From: an uncultured Alphaproteobacteria bacterium | Lineage (GTDB): Bacteria > Pseudomonadota > Alphaproteobacteria > Rhizobiales > Beijerinckiaceae | Direction of reading: 5' to 3' | NCBI GenBank assembly: GCA_937988775.1 | Contig: CALKHP010000052.1 | Coordinates: forward strand, 1-64,000 | DNA: 64,000 nt | In this document: piece by piece, positions 56,916-64,000 of the stretch | Layout: each line of letters opens with the position of its first letter | Position numbering within the stretch: the stretch's first letter is position 1 | The notes under the pieces: generated by a model | Database searches by the model: none | What the model saw: only the letters and a program-made list of their open reading frames with translations | What the model was told of the DNA's origin: nothing | Translations under genes and position numbers: made by a program

Positions 56916-56930
56916 GCCGAAACTGAAGGA

Positions 56931-57794
56931 ATGAGCGATTTGGCAACATTGTCGCCCGGCCGAAATCCGGCCTCAGGCCCCGCGACATTGCACGGCGGGG
57001 CAACCGCCGTGACGGCAGGCTGGCTCGTCGCGGCCTGGAACTCGGCGGCCGTGCATCGCACGACGATCCTGCTGTGCACCCTCGCGCTCTGGGAAGCGAT
57101 TTCCCGCCTCGGGGTCGTCGACCCGATTTTCCTGCCCCCGCCCAGCACGATCGTGTTGGCGGTGACGGAGATATTCGACGATCCGCGCGCGGTCGCAGCC
57201 TTTCGCGTCACCGGCCTGGAACTGGGGCTTTCGTTCGTCATCGCCGCCGTCCTCGGGCTGGCGATCGGCATTCCACTCGGGCTGAACCGTTTCCTGCGCG
57301 ACGCCTTCCTTCCGCCGATCCTGTTCCTGCTGTCGACGCCGAAGGCGATCTTCCTGCCGATTTTCCTGATCCTGTTCGGCATCGGCGTGGACTCGAAGAT
57401 CGCCTACGGCGCGTTCTCGGCCTTCTTCTACATCGTGGACAATGTCGTCGGCGGCGTCGGGTTGCTCGAAGCCAAGCGGCGCCGGCTGGCGCGTGCCTTC
57501 GGCGCGCCGCTGCGCCACTATCTCGTCGATATCGTCATCCCGTCCGCCCTGCCCGGCATCTTCGCCGGCATGTGGCATGGGCTCAGGCAGGCGCTGGCGG
57601 CGGTCCTGGTGGCGGAACTGTTCGCCTCGGATTCCGGCGTCGGCTACATGGTCCGCATCTACACCAACCAGTTCCGCACCGACAAAACCCTCGCCCTGGT
57701 GGCGGTGGTGTCGCTGCTGGTGATCGTGGCCGGCAGCCTGTTCAACCGGCTGGAAGTGCGCATGAACCGTTGGCGGGCCGTCGCGCATACCTGA
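56931..57794 (+). CDS. ABC transporter permease (SsuC/TauC-like)
   Basis: The 287-residue permease has six hydrophobic segments. Motifs are FLPPPSTIVLAVTEIFDDPRA (family N-terminal FLPSP-like motif), LGLAIGIPLGLNRFLRD and STPKAIFLPIFLILFGIGVDSKI. The coupling-loop EAA-like region reads RLARAFGAPLRHYLVDIVIPSALPGIFAGMW. It is one of two different permeases flanking a single ATPase gene, unlike the single-permease SsuABC standard. ATG 56931 follows AAGGA. Confidence 0.9.
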   Translation: MSDLATLSPGRNPASGPATLHGGATAVTAGWLVAAWNSAAVHRTTILLCTLALWEAISRLGVVDPIFLPPPSTIVLAVTEIFDDPRAVAAFRVTGLELGLSFVIAAVLGLAIGIPLGLNRFLRDAFLPPILFLLSTPKAIFLPIFLILFGIGVDSKIAYGAFSAFFYIVDNVVGGVGLLEAKRRRLARAFGAPLRHYLVDIVIPSALPGIFAGMWHGLRQALAAVLVAELFASDSGVGYMVRIYTNQFRTDKTLALVAVVSLLVIVAGSLFNRLEVRMNRWRAVAHT

Positions 57795-57837
57795 AAGCCA
57801 GCCGAACGCAGCAAGTTTGCGTGATGAGGTAGGAATC

Positions 57838-58632
57838 GTGTCTCAAGCGGTAATCGTCGACAAATTGAGCGTTCATTACACGATCGAGCAGCAGCCCGAG
57901 CCCATCGTCGCGTTGGATGAGATCGACCTGTCGGTCAAGAAAGGGGAGCTGGTCACGATCATCGGGCCGAGCGGCTGCGGCAAGTCGACCCTGCTGCACA
58001 CGATCGGCGGCCTGATCTCGCCCACCAGCGGTTCGATCCATATCGACGGCACGCCGCTGCTCGGGCCGGATCCGAAGCGCGCGACCTTCGTGTTCCAGGA
58101 ATACACCCTGCTGCCGTGGAAGAACCTGGTCGAGAACGTGGCGCTTGGCCTGAAATTCGCCGGTATCGACCGCGCGAGCCGCACGGCGCGGGCGATGGAG
58201 CAGCTCAAGCTGATGCGGCTCGAGCAATATGCCCACATGCATCCGGATCAGGTTTCGGGCGGCATGCAGCAGCGCGTGGCCGTTGCCCGGGCGCTCGCCA
58301 TGGAGCCGCAACTCATCCTGATGGACGAGCCGTTCGGCGCGCTCGACGAGCAGACCCGCATGATGATCGGTGCCGAAATCTCACGCATCTTCACGCTCGA
58401 GAACCGCTCGGCGCTGTTCGTGACGCACAGCCTGGACGAGGCGGTGTTCCTGGCCGACCGCGTCATCCTGCTGACGACGCGGCCGGGCAGGATCAAGGAA
58501 GAAATCATCGTCGACGAGCCGCGCCCCCGGACACGAAAATTCCTGGAGACGCGCCGCTTCGTCGACATCCGCTCGCACCTTTTCGCATCGCTCGATGTGC
58601 CCGCCGGAGACCGGGAGGGTGCCGATACATGA
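57838..58632 (+). CDS. ABC transporter ATP-binding protein (SsuB/TauB-like)
   Basis: The 264-residue ATPase has Walker A TIIGPSGCGKSTLLHTIGG, Q-loop FVFQEYTLLPWKNL, signature VSGGMQQRVAVARALAM, Walker B LILMDEPFGALDEQTR, and H-loop FVTHSLDEAVFLADRV. All are standard for nitrate/sulfonate/taurine importers. The start is GTG 57838 with AGGTAGGA just upstream; an in-frame TTG at 57817 is less likely. It overlaps the second permease by 4 bp. Confidence 0.93.
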   Translation: MSQAVIVDKLSVHYTIEQQPEPIVALDEIDLSVKKGELVTIIGPSGCGKSTLLHTIGGLISPTSGSIHIDGTPLLGPDPKRATFVFQEYTLLPWKNLVENVALGLKFAGIDRASRTARAMEQLKLMRLEQYAHMHPDQVSGGMQQRVAVARALAMEPQLILMDEPFGALDEQTRMMIGAEISRIFTLENRSALFVTHSLDEAVFLADRVILLTTRPGRIKEEIIVDEPRPRTRKFLETRRFVDIRSHLFASLDVPAGDREGADT

Positions 58633-59381
58633 GAAGGCGTATCTATCAGCTCAAGATCTGGATGGCCCAGACCGCGGTGGTGCTGGCGATCGTCGGCCTC
58701 TGGCTTTACGTCACCGGCCCCGGCGGCGTGTCGCCGCTGCTGATCGCTCCTCCCGGCGACACCTTGCAGGAACTGTGGCAACTGATCTGGTCGCCAGGCA
58801 CCTGGTCGGACGTCGCCACGACAGGATCGGAAATCGTCGCCGCCGTGCTGATCGCGGTATCGAGCGGCTTCGTCATCGGCTTCCTCGGCAGCCGGACCGC
58901 CTTCCGGCTCGAGGTATGGGAGCCGTTGGTCGCGCTCGGCTACACCATTCCCTTCGTGGTGTTCTATCCGCTGCTGCTGCTCTGGCTCGGCATCGACGAA
59001 GCGTCGAAAATCGCCTTCGGCGCCCTGAACGGCTTCTTCGCCATGGCGCTCAACACCATGAAGGGCTTCAAGTCGGTCGACCAGAAACTGGTCAGGACGG
59101 CTTACGCCTTCGGCGCGACGCCGCGGCAGATCGAATGGGCGATCAAGCTGCCGGCCGCGATGCCGATCGTGCTCTCGGGCGTCAGGATCGCCACGGCGCT
59201 CGCCCTGATCACCGTGATCTTCGCCGAGATGGTCGGCTCGCGCAAAGGGCTCGGCTTCCAGCTCGCCAAGACCACCGGCACGCTCCAGACCTCGCTAAGC
59301 TATGCCTACATCATCTTCATCCTGATGTTCGTCGGCATTCTGCACGTCATCATCGAGCGCGCCAGCAGCACGCGGCGCTAG
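58629..59381 (+). CDS. ABC transporter permease, second subunit (SsuC/TauC-like)
   Basis: The 250-residue permease shows LLIAPPGDTLQELWQLIWSPGTW, ALGYTIPFVVFYPLLLLWLGIDEASKI and the coupling loop RTAYAFGATPRQIEWAIKLPAAMPIVLSGVRIA. Five to six helices are present. ATG 58629 overlaps the ATPase stop (ATGA). With the permease at 56931 it probably forms a heterodimer. It is followed at 51 bp by the isochorismatase-fold amidase. Confidence 0.9.
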   Translation: MRRRIYQLKIWMAQTAVVLAIVGLWLYVTGPGGVSPLLIAPPGDTLQELWQLIWSPGTWSDVATTGSEIVAAVLIAVSSGFVIGFLGSRTAFRLEVWEPLVALGYTIPFVVFYPLLLLWLGIDEASKIAFGALNGFFAMALNTMKGFKSVDQKLVRTAYAFGATPRQIEWAIKLPAAMPIVLSGVRIATALALITVIFAEMVGSRKGLGFQLAKTTGTLQTSLSYAYIIFILMFVGILHVIIERASSTRR

Positions 59382-59432
59382 AGACACAGCAACCAACCCT
59401 ATCGTCCAATGGCTTTTGAGGAGTGAAAACAG

Positions 59433-60089
59433 ATGGATCAGAAAGTACCGAACGCCGGCGGGGCGCGTTATGAAGCCTCGGCCCAGGTCTACGCCCAACG
59501 CGGCTTCGGCACGCGCATCGGCGGCGGCAAGAATCCGGCTTTTGTCGTGGTCGACCTCGCCAAGGCCTTCACCGACACGAAGTTCAAGCTCGGCTGCAAC
59601 CTCGATTCCGTCGTCGAGCACACGCGCGAAATCCTCGACGTGATGCGCGCGCGCGGCCAGCTCGTGGTGTTCCTGACGGTGGCGCTCGAGCCGGCGATGA
59701 TGAAGACCATCGCGTGCCAGAAAATTCCCGCCAATTTCGACCTGCGCGTCGGCTCGCGCGAAGTCGAGATCGACGATCGCCTCGGGCGCCGGGAAGACGA
59801 AGCGGTGGTGGTCAAGCAGTATTTCAGCGGCTTCTTCGGCACCTCGCTATCGTCGCTGCTCAACGCCAACGGCATCGACACCATCCTGCTTGGCGGCACC
59901 AGCACCAGCGGCTGCGTGCGCGCCACCGCGATGGACGGCATCGCGCTCGGCTACCGGCCGCTCGTCGTCGAGGAATGCTGCGGCGACCGCAGCGTCGAGG
60001 CCCATCAGGCCAACCTTTTCGATATTGACCAGAAATACGGCGATGTGATCAGCCATGCCGAAGCGCTGAAATACGTGCGCTCGGTCTGA
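59433..60089 (+). CDS. Isochorismatase-fold cysteine hydrolase (N-carbamoylsarcosine amidase-like)
   Basis: The 218-residue enzyme has the triad pattern of the family: Asp in FVVVDLAKAFT (about 38-48), Lys in VVVKQYFSGFFGTSL (about 128), and nucleophile Cys in LLGGTSTSGCVRATAMDG (about 166). A GlyGlyThr/SerGly hinge and cis-peptide-like region are preserved. Substrates in the family include N-carbamoylsarcosine, maleamate, nicotinamide and ureidoacrylate. As the last gene of the importer operon, it probably cleaves an amide or ureido bond of the imported compound. A paralogue lies at 62426. Confidence 0.9.
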   Translation: MDQKVPNAGGARYEASAQVYAQRGFGTRIGGGKNPAFVVVDLAKAFTDTKFKLGCNLDSVVEHTREILDVMRARGQLVVFLTVALEPAMMKTIACQKIPANFDLRVGSREVEIDDRLGRREDEAVVVKQYFSGFFGTSLSSLLNANGIDTILLGGTSTSGCVRATAMDGIALGYRPLVVEECCGDRSVEAHQANLFDIDQKYGDVISHAEALKYVRSV

Positions 60090-60101
60090 AGCAGGATCGG
60101 A

Positions 60102-60127
60102 GCCGGGCGACCTGCTTGTCGCCCGGC
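60102..60127 (+). terminator. GC-rich hairpin downstream of the amidase gene
   Basis: GCCGGGCGAC (60102-60111) pairs perfectly with GTCGCCCGGC (60118-60127) around a 6-base loop, 12 bp after the amidase stop. It lacks a T-run but is well placed as a terminator between convergent operons. Confidence 0.6.
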
Positions 60128-60325
60128 AGCCGCCATCCAATCGCATTTTCGAATTGTGTTGCTCGAAACGCAGCCAGGGTCCGACCCAGTTCCTTCTGCG
60201 CCCGATGAAGGCTTGATGGTGCTGTCCGATAAACCGAGCCAGCTCTTTTCACGCAAGACTGCCGCTGCGACAGCAGCCGTGAATCACATGCTAAACAGAG
60301 CGGGACTCCTTGGAGCCCGCGCCAC

Positions 60326-61060
60326 CTAAGCCTGTTTCGTCGCGCGAATGAAGCTGGCGAACTCCTCGGTTTTTGGATTAGCGAACAGTTCCGCCGGCGG
60401 CCCCTGCTCCCAGACCATGCCCTCGTTCATGAAGATCAGCCTCGTCGAGACGTTGCGCGCGAAATTCATCTCATGGGTCACCAGGATCATGGTCAGATCG
60501 TTGCGAGCCATATCCTCGATCACGCGCAGCACCTCGCCGACCAGCTCCGGGTCGAGGGCCGAGGTCGCTTCGTCGAACAGCATCAGTTCGGGCGACATGG
60601 CGAGGCACCTGGCGATCGCCACGCGCTGCTGCTGGCCGCCGGAAAGTTGACCCGGAAAAGCATCGATCTTCTCGGACAGGCCGACCCGGGTCAGGACTTC
60701 CAATGCCAGTTCCCGGGCGTCGGCCTTCGAGACCTTCCCGGTCAGGACGGGGGCGAGCGTCACGTTGCGCTCGACCTTGAGGTGCGGAAACAGGTTGAAG
60801 GACTGGAAAACGATGCCCATGCGCTGGCGCAGCAAGCGCAGGTTCTTCATGTTCTGGCGCACCGGCTCGCCGCGAAAGCGGATCTCGCCGGAATTGATGC
60901 CTTCGAGCGCATTGATGCAGCGCAACAGCGTGCTCTTGCCGGAACCGCTGCGCCCGACAATGGCGATGATCTCGCCCGGCTCGACGGTCAGGGACACACC
61001 TTTGAGAACCTCAAGCGAACCGAAGCTTTTCCGGACATTCGCGATTTCAAGCAGCGCCAT
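60326..61060 (-). CDS. Polar amino-acid ABC transporter ATP-binding protein (GlnQ/HisP-like)
   Basis: The 244-residue ATPase has Walker A AIVGRSGSGKSTLLRC, Q-loop IVFQSFNLFPHLKVERNV, signature LSGGQQQRVAIARCLAM, Walker B LMLFDEATSALDPELVGE, and H-loop LVTHEMNFA. These are the motifs of the polar amino-acid class. Its start lies inside the end of the upstream permease gene (14-bp overlap). It closes the minus operon of SBP, amidase, two permeases and ATPase. Confidence 0.94.
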   Translation of the reverse strand: MALLEIANVRKSFGSLEVLKGVSLTVEPGEIIAIVGRSGSGKSTLLRCINALEGINSGEIRFRGEPVRQNMKNLRLLRQRMGIVFQSFNLFPHLKVERNVTLAPVLTGKVSKADARELALEVLTRVGLSEKIDAFPGQLSGGQQQRVAIARCLAMSPELMLFDEATSALDPELVGEVLRVIEDMARNDLTMILVTHEMNFARNVSTRLIFMNEGMVWEQGPPAELFANPKTEEFASFIRATKQA

Positions 61061-61697
61061 TCAATCGTCCCTCCAGGGCGCGGGCCCAATGCGTGAGCGG
61101 TAGGCAGACAGAAAAATAAATGACGGCCACGCAGGAATAAACCAGCAGCGGCTGGAACGTCGCGGCGCTGATGATCTGCCCGGCGCGCGTCAACTCCACG
61201 AAGCCGACAATCGAGACCAGCGAGGTTCCCTTGATCAGTTGCACGAGCAGCCCAACAGTCGGCGGCAGCGACATGCGGAACGCCTGCGGTCCGATGACAT
61301 AGCGGAACTGCTGCCATTTGGTGATGCCGAGGCAGGCGGCCGCATCCCATTGCGTGCCTTTGACCGCCTCGATGCCGCCGCGCCAGATCTGGCCGAGGAA
61401 CGACGCCGAATAGGCGGTGAAGGCGATCGAGACCGCGATCACAGGTGCTACTTCGCGCCCAGCCAGCAACGGCACGCCGAAATAGAAGAACACCAGCAGG
61501 CCGAGCAACGGAACGCCCTGCACGACCTCGATGAAGACCATGGCGATGTAACGCGGCAGGCGCCGTCTGCTGGTGCGCATCAGCGCCAGCGCAAGGCCGA
61601 GCGGGGCGCCCATCGCCAGGGCGATGACGACCAGTGCCACCGTCCACTGGAGCGCGTAAAGCAGGTAGATGAGATCGCTGCCGGAAAAAGCTCGCAT
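61047..61697 (-). CDS. Amino-acid ABC transporter permease
   Basis: The 216-residue permease has five helices. It opens LLYALQWTVALVVIALAMGAPLGLALALMR and has FIEVVQGVPLLGLLVFFYFG. The family coupling loop is AFTAYSASFLGQIWRGGIEAVKGTQWDAAACLGITKWQQFRYVIGPQAFR. It pairs with the permease 18 bp upstream. The presence of two permeases is typical of GlnP/HisQM-type importers. Confidence 0.92.
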   Translation of the reverse strand: MRAFSGSDLIYLLYALQWTVALVVIALAMGAPLGLALALMRTSRRRLPRYIAMVFIEVVQGVPLLGLLVFFYFGVPLLAGREVAPVIAVSIAFTAYSASFLGQIWRGGIEAVKGTQWDAAACLGITKWQQFRYVIGPQAFRMSLPPTVGLLVQLIKGTSLVSIVGFVELTRAGQIISAATFQPLLVYSCVAVIYFSVCLPLTHWARALEGRLNGAA

Positions 61698-61715
61698 GAT
61701 CAGCTCCCGAGTGCC

Positions 61716-62384
61716 TCAATCATGCGCCGGCCAGCGGAACAGGATGCGTCCCCCGGCGGCAAACACGGTTTTCAGGATCAGCACCATCACGAGATAGATC
61801 GCACAGACGAAGGTGTAGACCTCGAAGCTGCGATAGGTGCGGCTTTCCACGAACGAGCCCATGTAGAACAACTCCTCGGCGGAAATCTGCGAGGCGATTG
61901 AGGTTCCAAGCACCAACAGAACGATCTGGCTGGTGAAAGCCGGATAGATGTTGCGCAGGGCCGGCATGCAGATGACGTGCCGGAAGACCTCCCAGCGCGT
62001 GATGCCGAGGCATTGGCCAGCCTCGATCTGGCTGCGCGGGATCGAGTCGAGCCCGGCCCGGATGATCTCGATGGCATAAGCGCCGAAATAGATGCTGAAG
62101 GCGATGGCCGCCGCATGGAACGGCGGCAGCCGCAATTCGAACGAGGGCAGCACGAAAAACACGATGAAGAGCTGGATAAGCCCCGGCGTATTCCGGATGA
62201 CCTCGACATAGGCGCGCAGCGCATACTGCACCGGCCGGGGGCCCCACCGGACCCCGACGGCCCCCAGGATACCGATGATCGAGCCGAAGAACATCACAAT
62301 GCACGACAGCAACGCCGTCATCAGCACGCCGCTCAGGAAGAGGTCCTGATAGTGCAGTATCTGGCTGAGGTTGAAGCCGGTCAT
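61716..62384 (-). CDS. Amino-acid ABC transporter permease
   Basis: The 222-residue permease shows YVEVIRNTPGLIQLFIVFFVLP and the coupling loop FGAYAIEIIRAGLDSIPRSQIEAGQCLGITRWEVFRHVICMPAL. A later stretch, GTSIASQISAEELFYMGSFVESRTYRSFEVY, contains the family's conserved ending. It lies 41 bp downstream of the amidase gene in the same operon and 18 bp upstream of its partner permease. Confidence 0.92.
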   Translation of the reverse strand: MTGFNLSQILHYQDLFLSGVLMTALLSCIVMFFGSIIGILGAVGVRWGPRPVQYALRAYVEVIRNTPGLIQLFIVFFVLPSFELRLPPFHAAAIAFSIYFGAYAIEIIRAGLDSIPRSQIEAGQCLGITRWEVFRHVICMPALRNIYPAFTSQIVLLVLGTSIASQISAEELFYMGSFVESRTYRSFEVYTFVCAIYLVMVLILKTVFAAGGRILFRWPAHD

Positions 62385-62425
62385 GATGAAAACTCAGGTC
62401 CGATCGGGTTTGGCCGGCGGCCGCA

Positions 62426-63169
62426 CTAGGGGGTGGGCACCACACCCGGCAGCGCGAACAAGCCCTGCGGCAGGGTCGCGAGATGGGCGAGCACCTCGTC
62501 GCTTTTCACGACATCGGCATATTTGGCATCCATGTCGCACAGGCTCAGCGCATGACTGGCCTGCGAACGATCGAAACAGCCATCCTCGACCACCGCGACG
62601 CGATAGTTGTGGCTGAACGCATCGACCACGGAGGCCCGCACGCAGCCGCTGGTCGTCGTGCCGGTGACGATCAGGCTGTCGACTCCGAGCAAGGTCAGGT
62701 GGGAGGTCAGCGGCGTGCCGAAGAAAGCGCTCGGCTTGGGCTTGACCACGACGATATCGCGCGGCTCCGGCGCAACCTCCCTGACGAAGGCGTTCGGATC
62801 CTCGGAGACATCGTCCCGGCCACCCCATTCGACGGCGCGGCCGTTCTTCAGGTTGCCCATGCCGATATCCCAACGATCGTCGCGATAGCCGCCGGTCGTA
62901 TAGATCACGGGCAGACCGCCGCGCCGCGCGGCATCCTTCAACTTGGCAATGGCTGCAATCGCGGTCCAGGCTTCCTCGCCGCAGGAATTGCTCCAGCGCT
63001 GGATGGAGGTCAGGATCGGCTCGGGCCGATCGCCGCAAAACCCGTAGCTGACATCGATGATCAGCAGCGCCGGCCTGTTGCCGAAACCGGCGCGCACGCC
63101 GTAACCGGCGGCGGCGAACACATCCTTGTCACGCCTGGTCAGAAAACCATCCCATACGCGCTCTTCCAT
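62426..63169 (-). CDS. Isochorismatase-fold cysteine hydrolase (second paralogue)
   Basis: The 247-residue enzyme has Asp in LLIIDVSYGFCGD, Lys in IVVVKPKPSAFFGTPL, and nucleophile Cys in IVTGTTTSGCVRASVVDAF, followed by VVEDGCFDRSQASHALSLCDMDAKYADVV. It is clearly related to the amidase at 59433 but more divergent, with a longer N-terminus. ATG 63169 follows GGACGAGG and is preferred over an in-frame upstream start at 63205. It lies between the SBP and the two permease genes, so the imported compound is probably its substrate. Confidence 0.88.
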   Translation of the reverse strand: MEERVWDGFLTRRDKDVFAAAGYGVRAGFGNRPALLIIDVSYGFCGDRPEPILTSIQRWSNSCGEEAWTAIAAIAKLKDAARRGGLPVIYTTGGYRDDRWDIGMGNLKNGRAVEWGGRDDVSEDPNAFVREVAPEPRDIVVVKPKPSAFFGTPLTSHLTLLGVDSLIVTGTTTSGCVRASVVDAFSHNYRVAVVEDGCFDRSQASHALSLCDMDAKYADVVKSDEVLAHLATLPQGLFALPGVVPTP

Positions 63170-63274
63170 ACCAGCCTCGTCCTGTCTTGTTGTTTTCTGT
63201 TGCAAGCCCGCAGGGTGGGGTTCCGCCAGTTTTCGGCTATCGGAACCCCGCCCTGATTCTGTCGATCGCGATGC

Positions 63275-64000
63275 CTAGAGCGTCGGGAACGGCTGCGGCA
63301 GCGGCTCGTCGAGCCATTTCAGCGAAAGCGCGTTCAGATCACCGCTCACCAGATTGTAGAAGATGAAGGTGTCGATCCAGCGCAGAAGGTCCGGATTGCC
63401 GTAGCGCACCGCCATGTGAGGCGGCGAGTGCCGGATGACGAATTTCGTATCGACCTCGAGCCCGGGATTCTGCTTGGCGACATGCTTGAGGATGATGCTG
63501 GCCGTGCCGATCAGATCGACCTGCTTGGCGATATAGGCGGCGTTCAGCGTCGCGTCGTCCTCGAAGCGCTTGATGCGGGCCGGCGGCAGCAGGTCGGTCA
63601 GGACCAGGTCGGATGATGAACCGCGCTGTACGCCAACGGTCTGCGTGGTGATGTCGGCGGCCGATTTGACCGTCGAGGCCTTCGGACCGAACACGCCGAT
63701 ATAGATCGTCGAGTAAGGCGAGCTGAAAGCGACCTGCTTGGCGCGCTCCGGCGTCGCGCCAAGGCCCGACACGATGATATCGATCTTGTCGGTCAGCAGG
63801 AACGGGATGCGGTTTGCACCGGTCAGCTGCTGCAGTTCGAGCTTCACGCCGAGTGCCTTGGCCACCATGCGGGCCACGTCGACATCCAGCCCGACAGGCT
63901 GCTGCTTCTCGTCGACAAAGCCGAATGGCGGCACGTCGAGCGGCACGCCGATGCGCACCTTGCCGGCGGCCAGTATCTCGCGAAGATCGGCCTGGGCCGG
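63275..64000 (-). CDS. Amino-acid-type ABC transporter substrate-binding protein (5' end outside window)
   Basis: The frame remains open to the right edge, so the N-terminus, including any signal peptide, is outside the window. The visible part starts within AQADLREILAAGKVRIGVPLDVPPFGF, the usual opening of an SBP_bac_3 domain. It continues with QPVGLDVDVARMVAKALGV, TDKIDIIVSGLGATPERAKQVAFSSPY, GVQRGSSSD and a C-terminal HMAVRYGNPDLLRWIDTFI, closing near LSLKWLDEPLP. It heads the minus operon of amidase, permeases and ATPase. The ligand is unknown. Confidence 0.92.
   Translation of the reverse strand, partial: PAQADLREILAAGKVRIGVPLDVPPFGFVDEKQQPVGLDVDVARMVAKALGVKLELQQLTGANRIPFLLTDKIDIIVSGLGATPERAKQVAFSSPYSTIYIGVFGPKASTVKSAADITTQTVGVQRGSSSDLVLTDLLPPARIKRFEDDATLNAAYIAKQVDLIGTASIILKHVAKQNPGLEVDTKFVIRHSPPHMAVRYGNPDLLRWIDTFIFYNLVSGDLNALSLKWLDEPLPQPFPTL

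Noticed and set aside
1..64000. CRISPR arrays, riboswitches, tRNA/rRNA genes, transposases, integrases or phage genes
   Set aside because: None recognised by reading; regular spaced repeats, T-box/riboswitch hallmarks and mobile-element proteins were not seen. A covariance-model or HMM search could still find small ones.

Overview
The window is about 64 kb of GC-rich chromosomal DNA with short intergenic gaps and many 4-bp start/stop overlaps (ATGA, GTGA). Together with a rhodanese-ChrB protein, COG4705/PepSY/two-component genes, an MtnX-like HAD phosphatase and FCD-type GntR regulation, this points to an alphaproteobacterium, probably Hyphomicrobiales (Bosea/Bradyrhizobium-like). That assignment is an inference. 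I see no rRNA, tRNA, CRISPR array, integrase or transposase.

Layout. (1) 0-8.3 kb is metal and envelope stress: chromate transporter chrA with a rhodanese-ChrB protein, a CsoR/RcnR-type repressor with the Ni/Co exporter rcnA, two gene remnants butted together at about 4.11 kb, and an OmpR-type two-component system with a PepSY protein divergent from a COG4705 membrane protein. (2) 8.4-10.4 kb is a plus-strand trio of two SMR-like membrane proteins and a DegT/ArnB-like PLP enzyme. It converges on an eight-gene minus-strand operon (19.48 to 10.38 kb): HAD phosphatase, class III aminotransferase, arginase-fold protein, alpha/beta hydrolase, FemAB/GNAT-like acyltransferase, MipA/OmpV outer-membrane protein, then a histidine kinase and a sigma-54 response regulator. 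A good match to a sigma-54 promoter lies just upstream of its first gene. I think this is an undescribed sigma-54-controlled envelope-modification or biosynthetic system. (3) 19.7-22.7 kb holds an adenylate/guanylate cyclase and small secreted or GYD proteins.

(4) 22.9-44.8 kb is an exopolysaccharide/capsule locus of the Wzx/Wzy type. It has an export protein, Wzc/GumC-like co-polymerase, O-antigen ligase/polymerase, initiating sugar transferase, one GT4 glycosyltransferase, a 4-amino-4,6-dideoxy-sugar nucleotide pathway (nucleotidyltransferase, 4,6-dehydratase, C4 aminotransferase), an asparagine synthase-like amidotransferase, two methyltransferases, a P-loop kinase-like protein, VanZ-like and LuxR-type proteins, and a flippase. 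Its most unusual member is a 936-residue protein (22862-25672) fusing a P-loop kinase, a complete Wzx-like flippase and a SAM methyltransferase. Stand-alone counterparts of all three parts lie in the same locus.

(5) 44.8-64 kb is uptake and catabolism of small nitrogenous or organic compounds. It contains a dipeptide-type ABC transporter with a 2-hydroxyacid dehydrogenase (minus), a divergent GntR regulator with GlpD-like and DAO-type flavoenzymes, a taurine/sulfonate-type ABC transporter with two different permeases plus an isochorismatase-fold amidase, and a polar amino-acid-type ABC transporter with a second isochorismatase-fold amidase. The last gene runs off the window. Gene remnants at 4.1, 44.8 and 55.4 kb show past decay or rearrangement.
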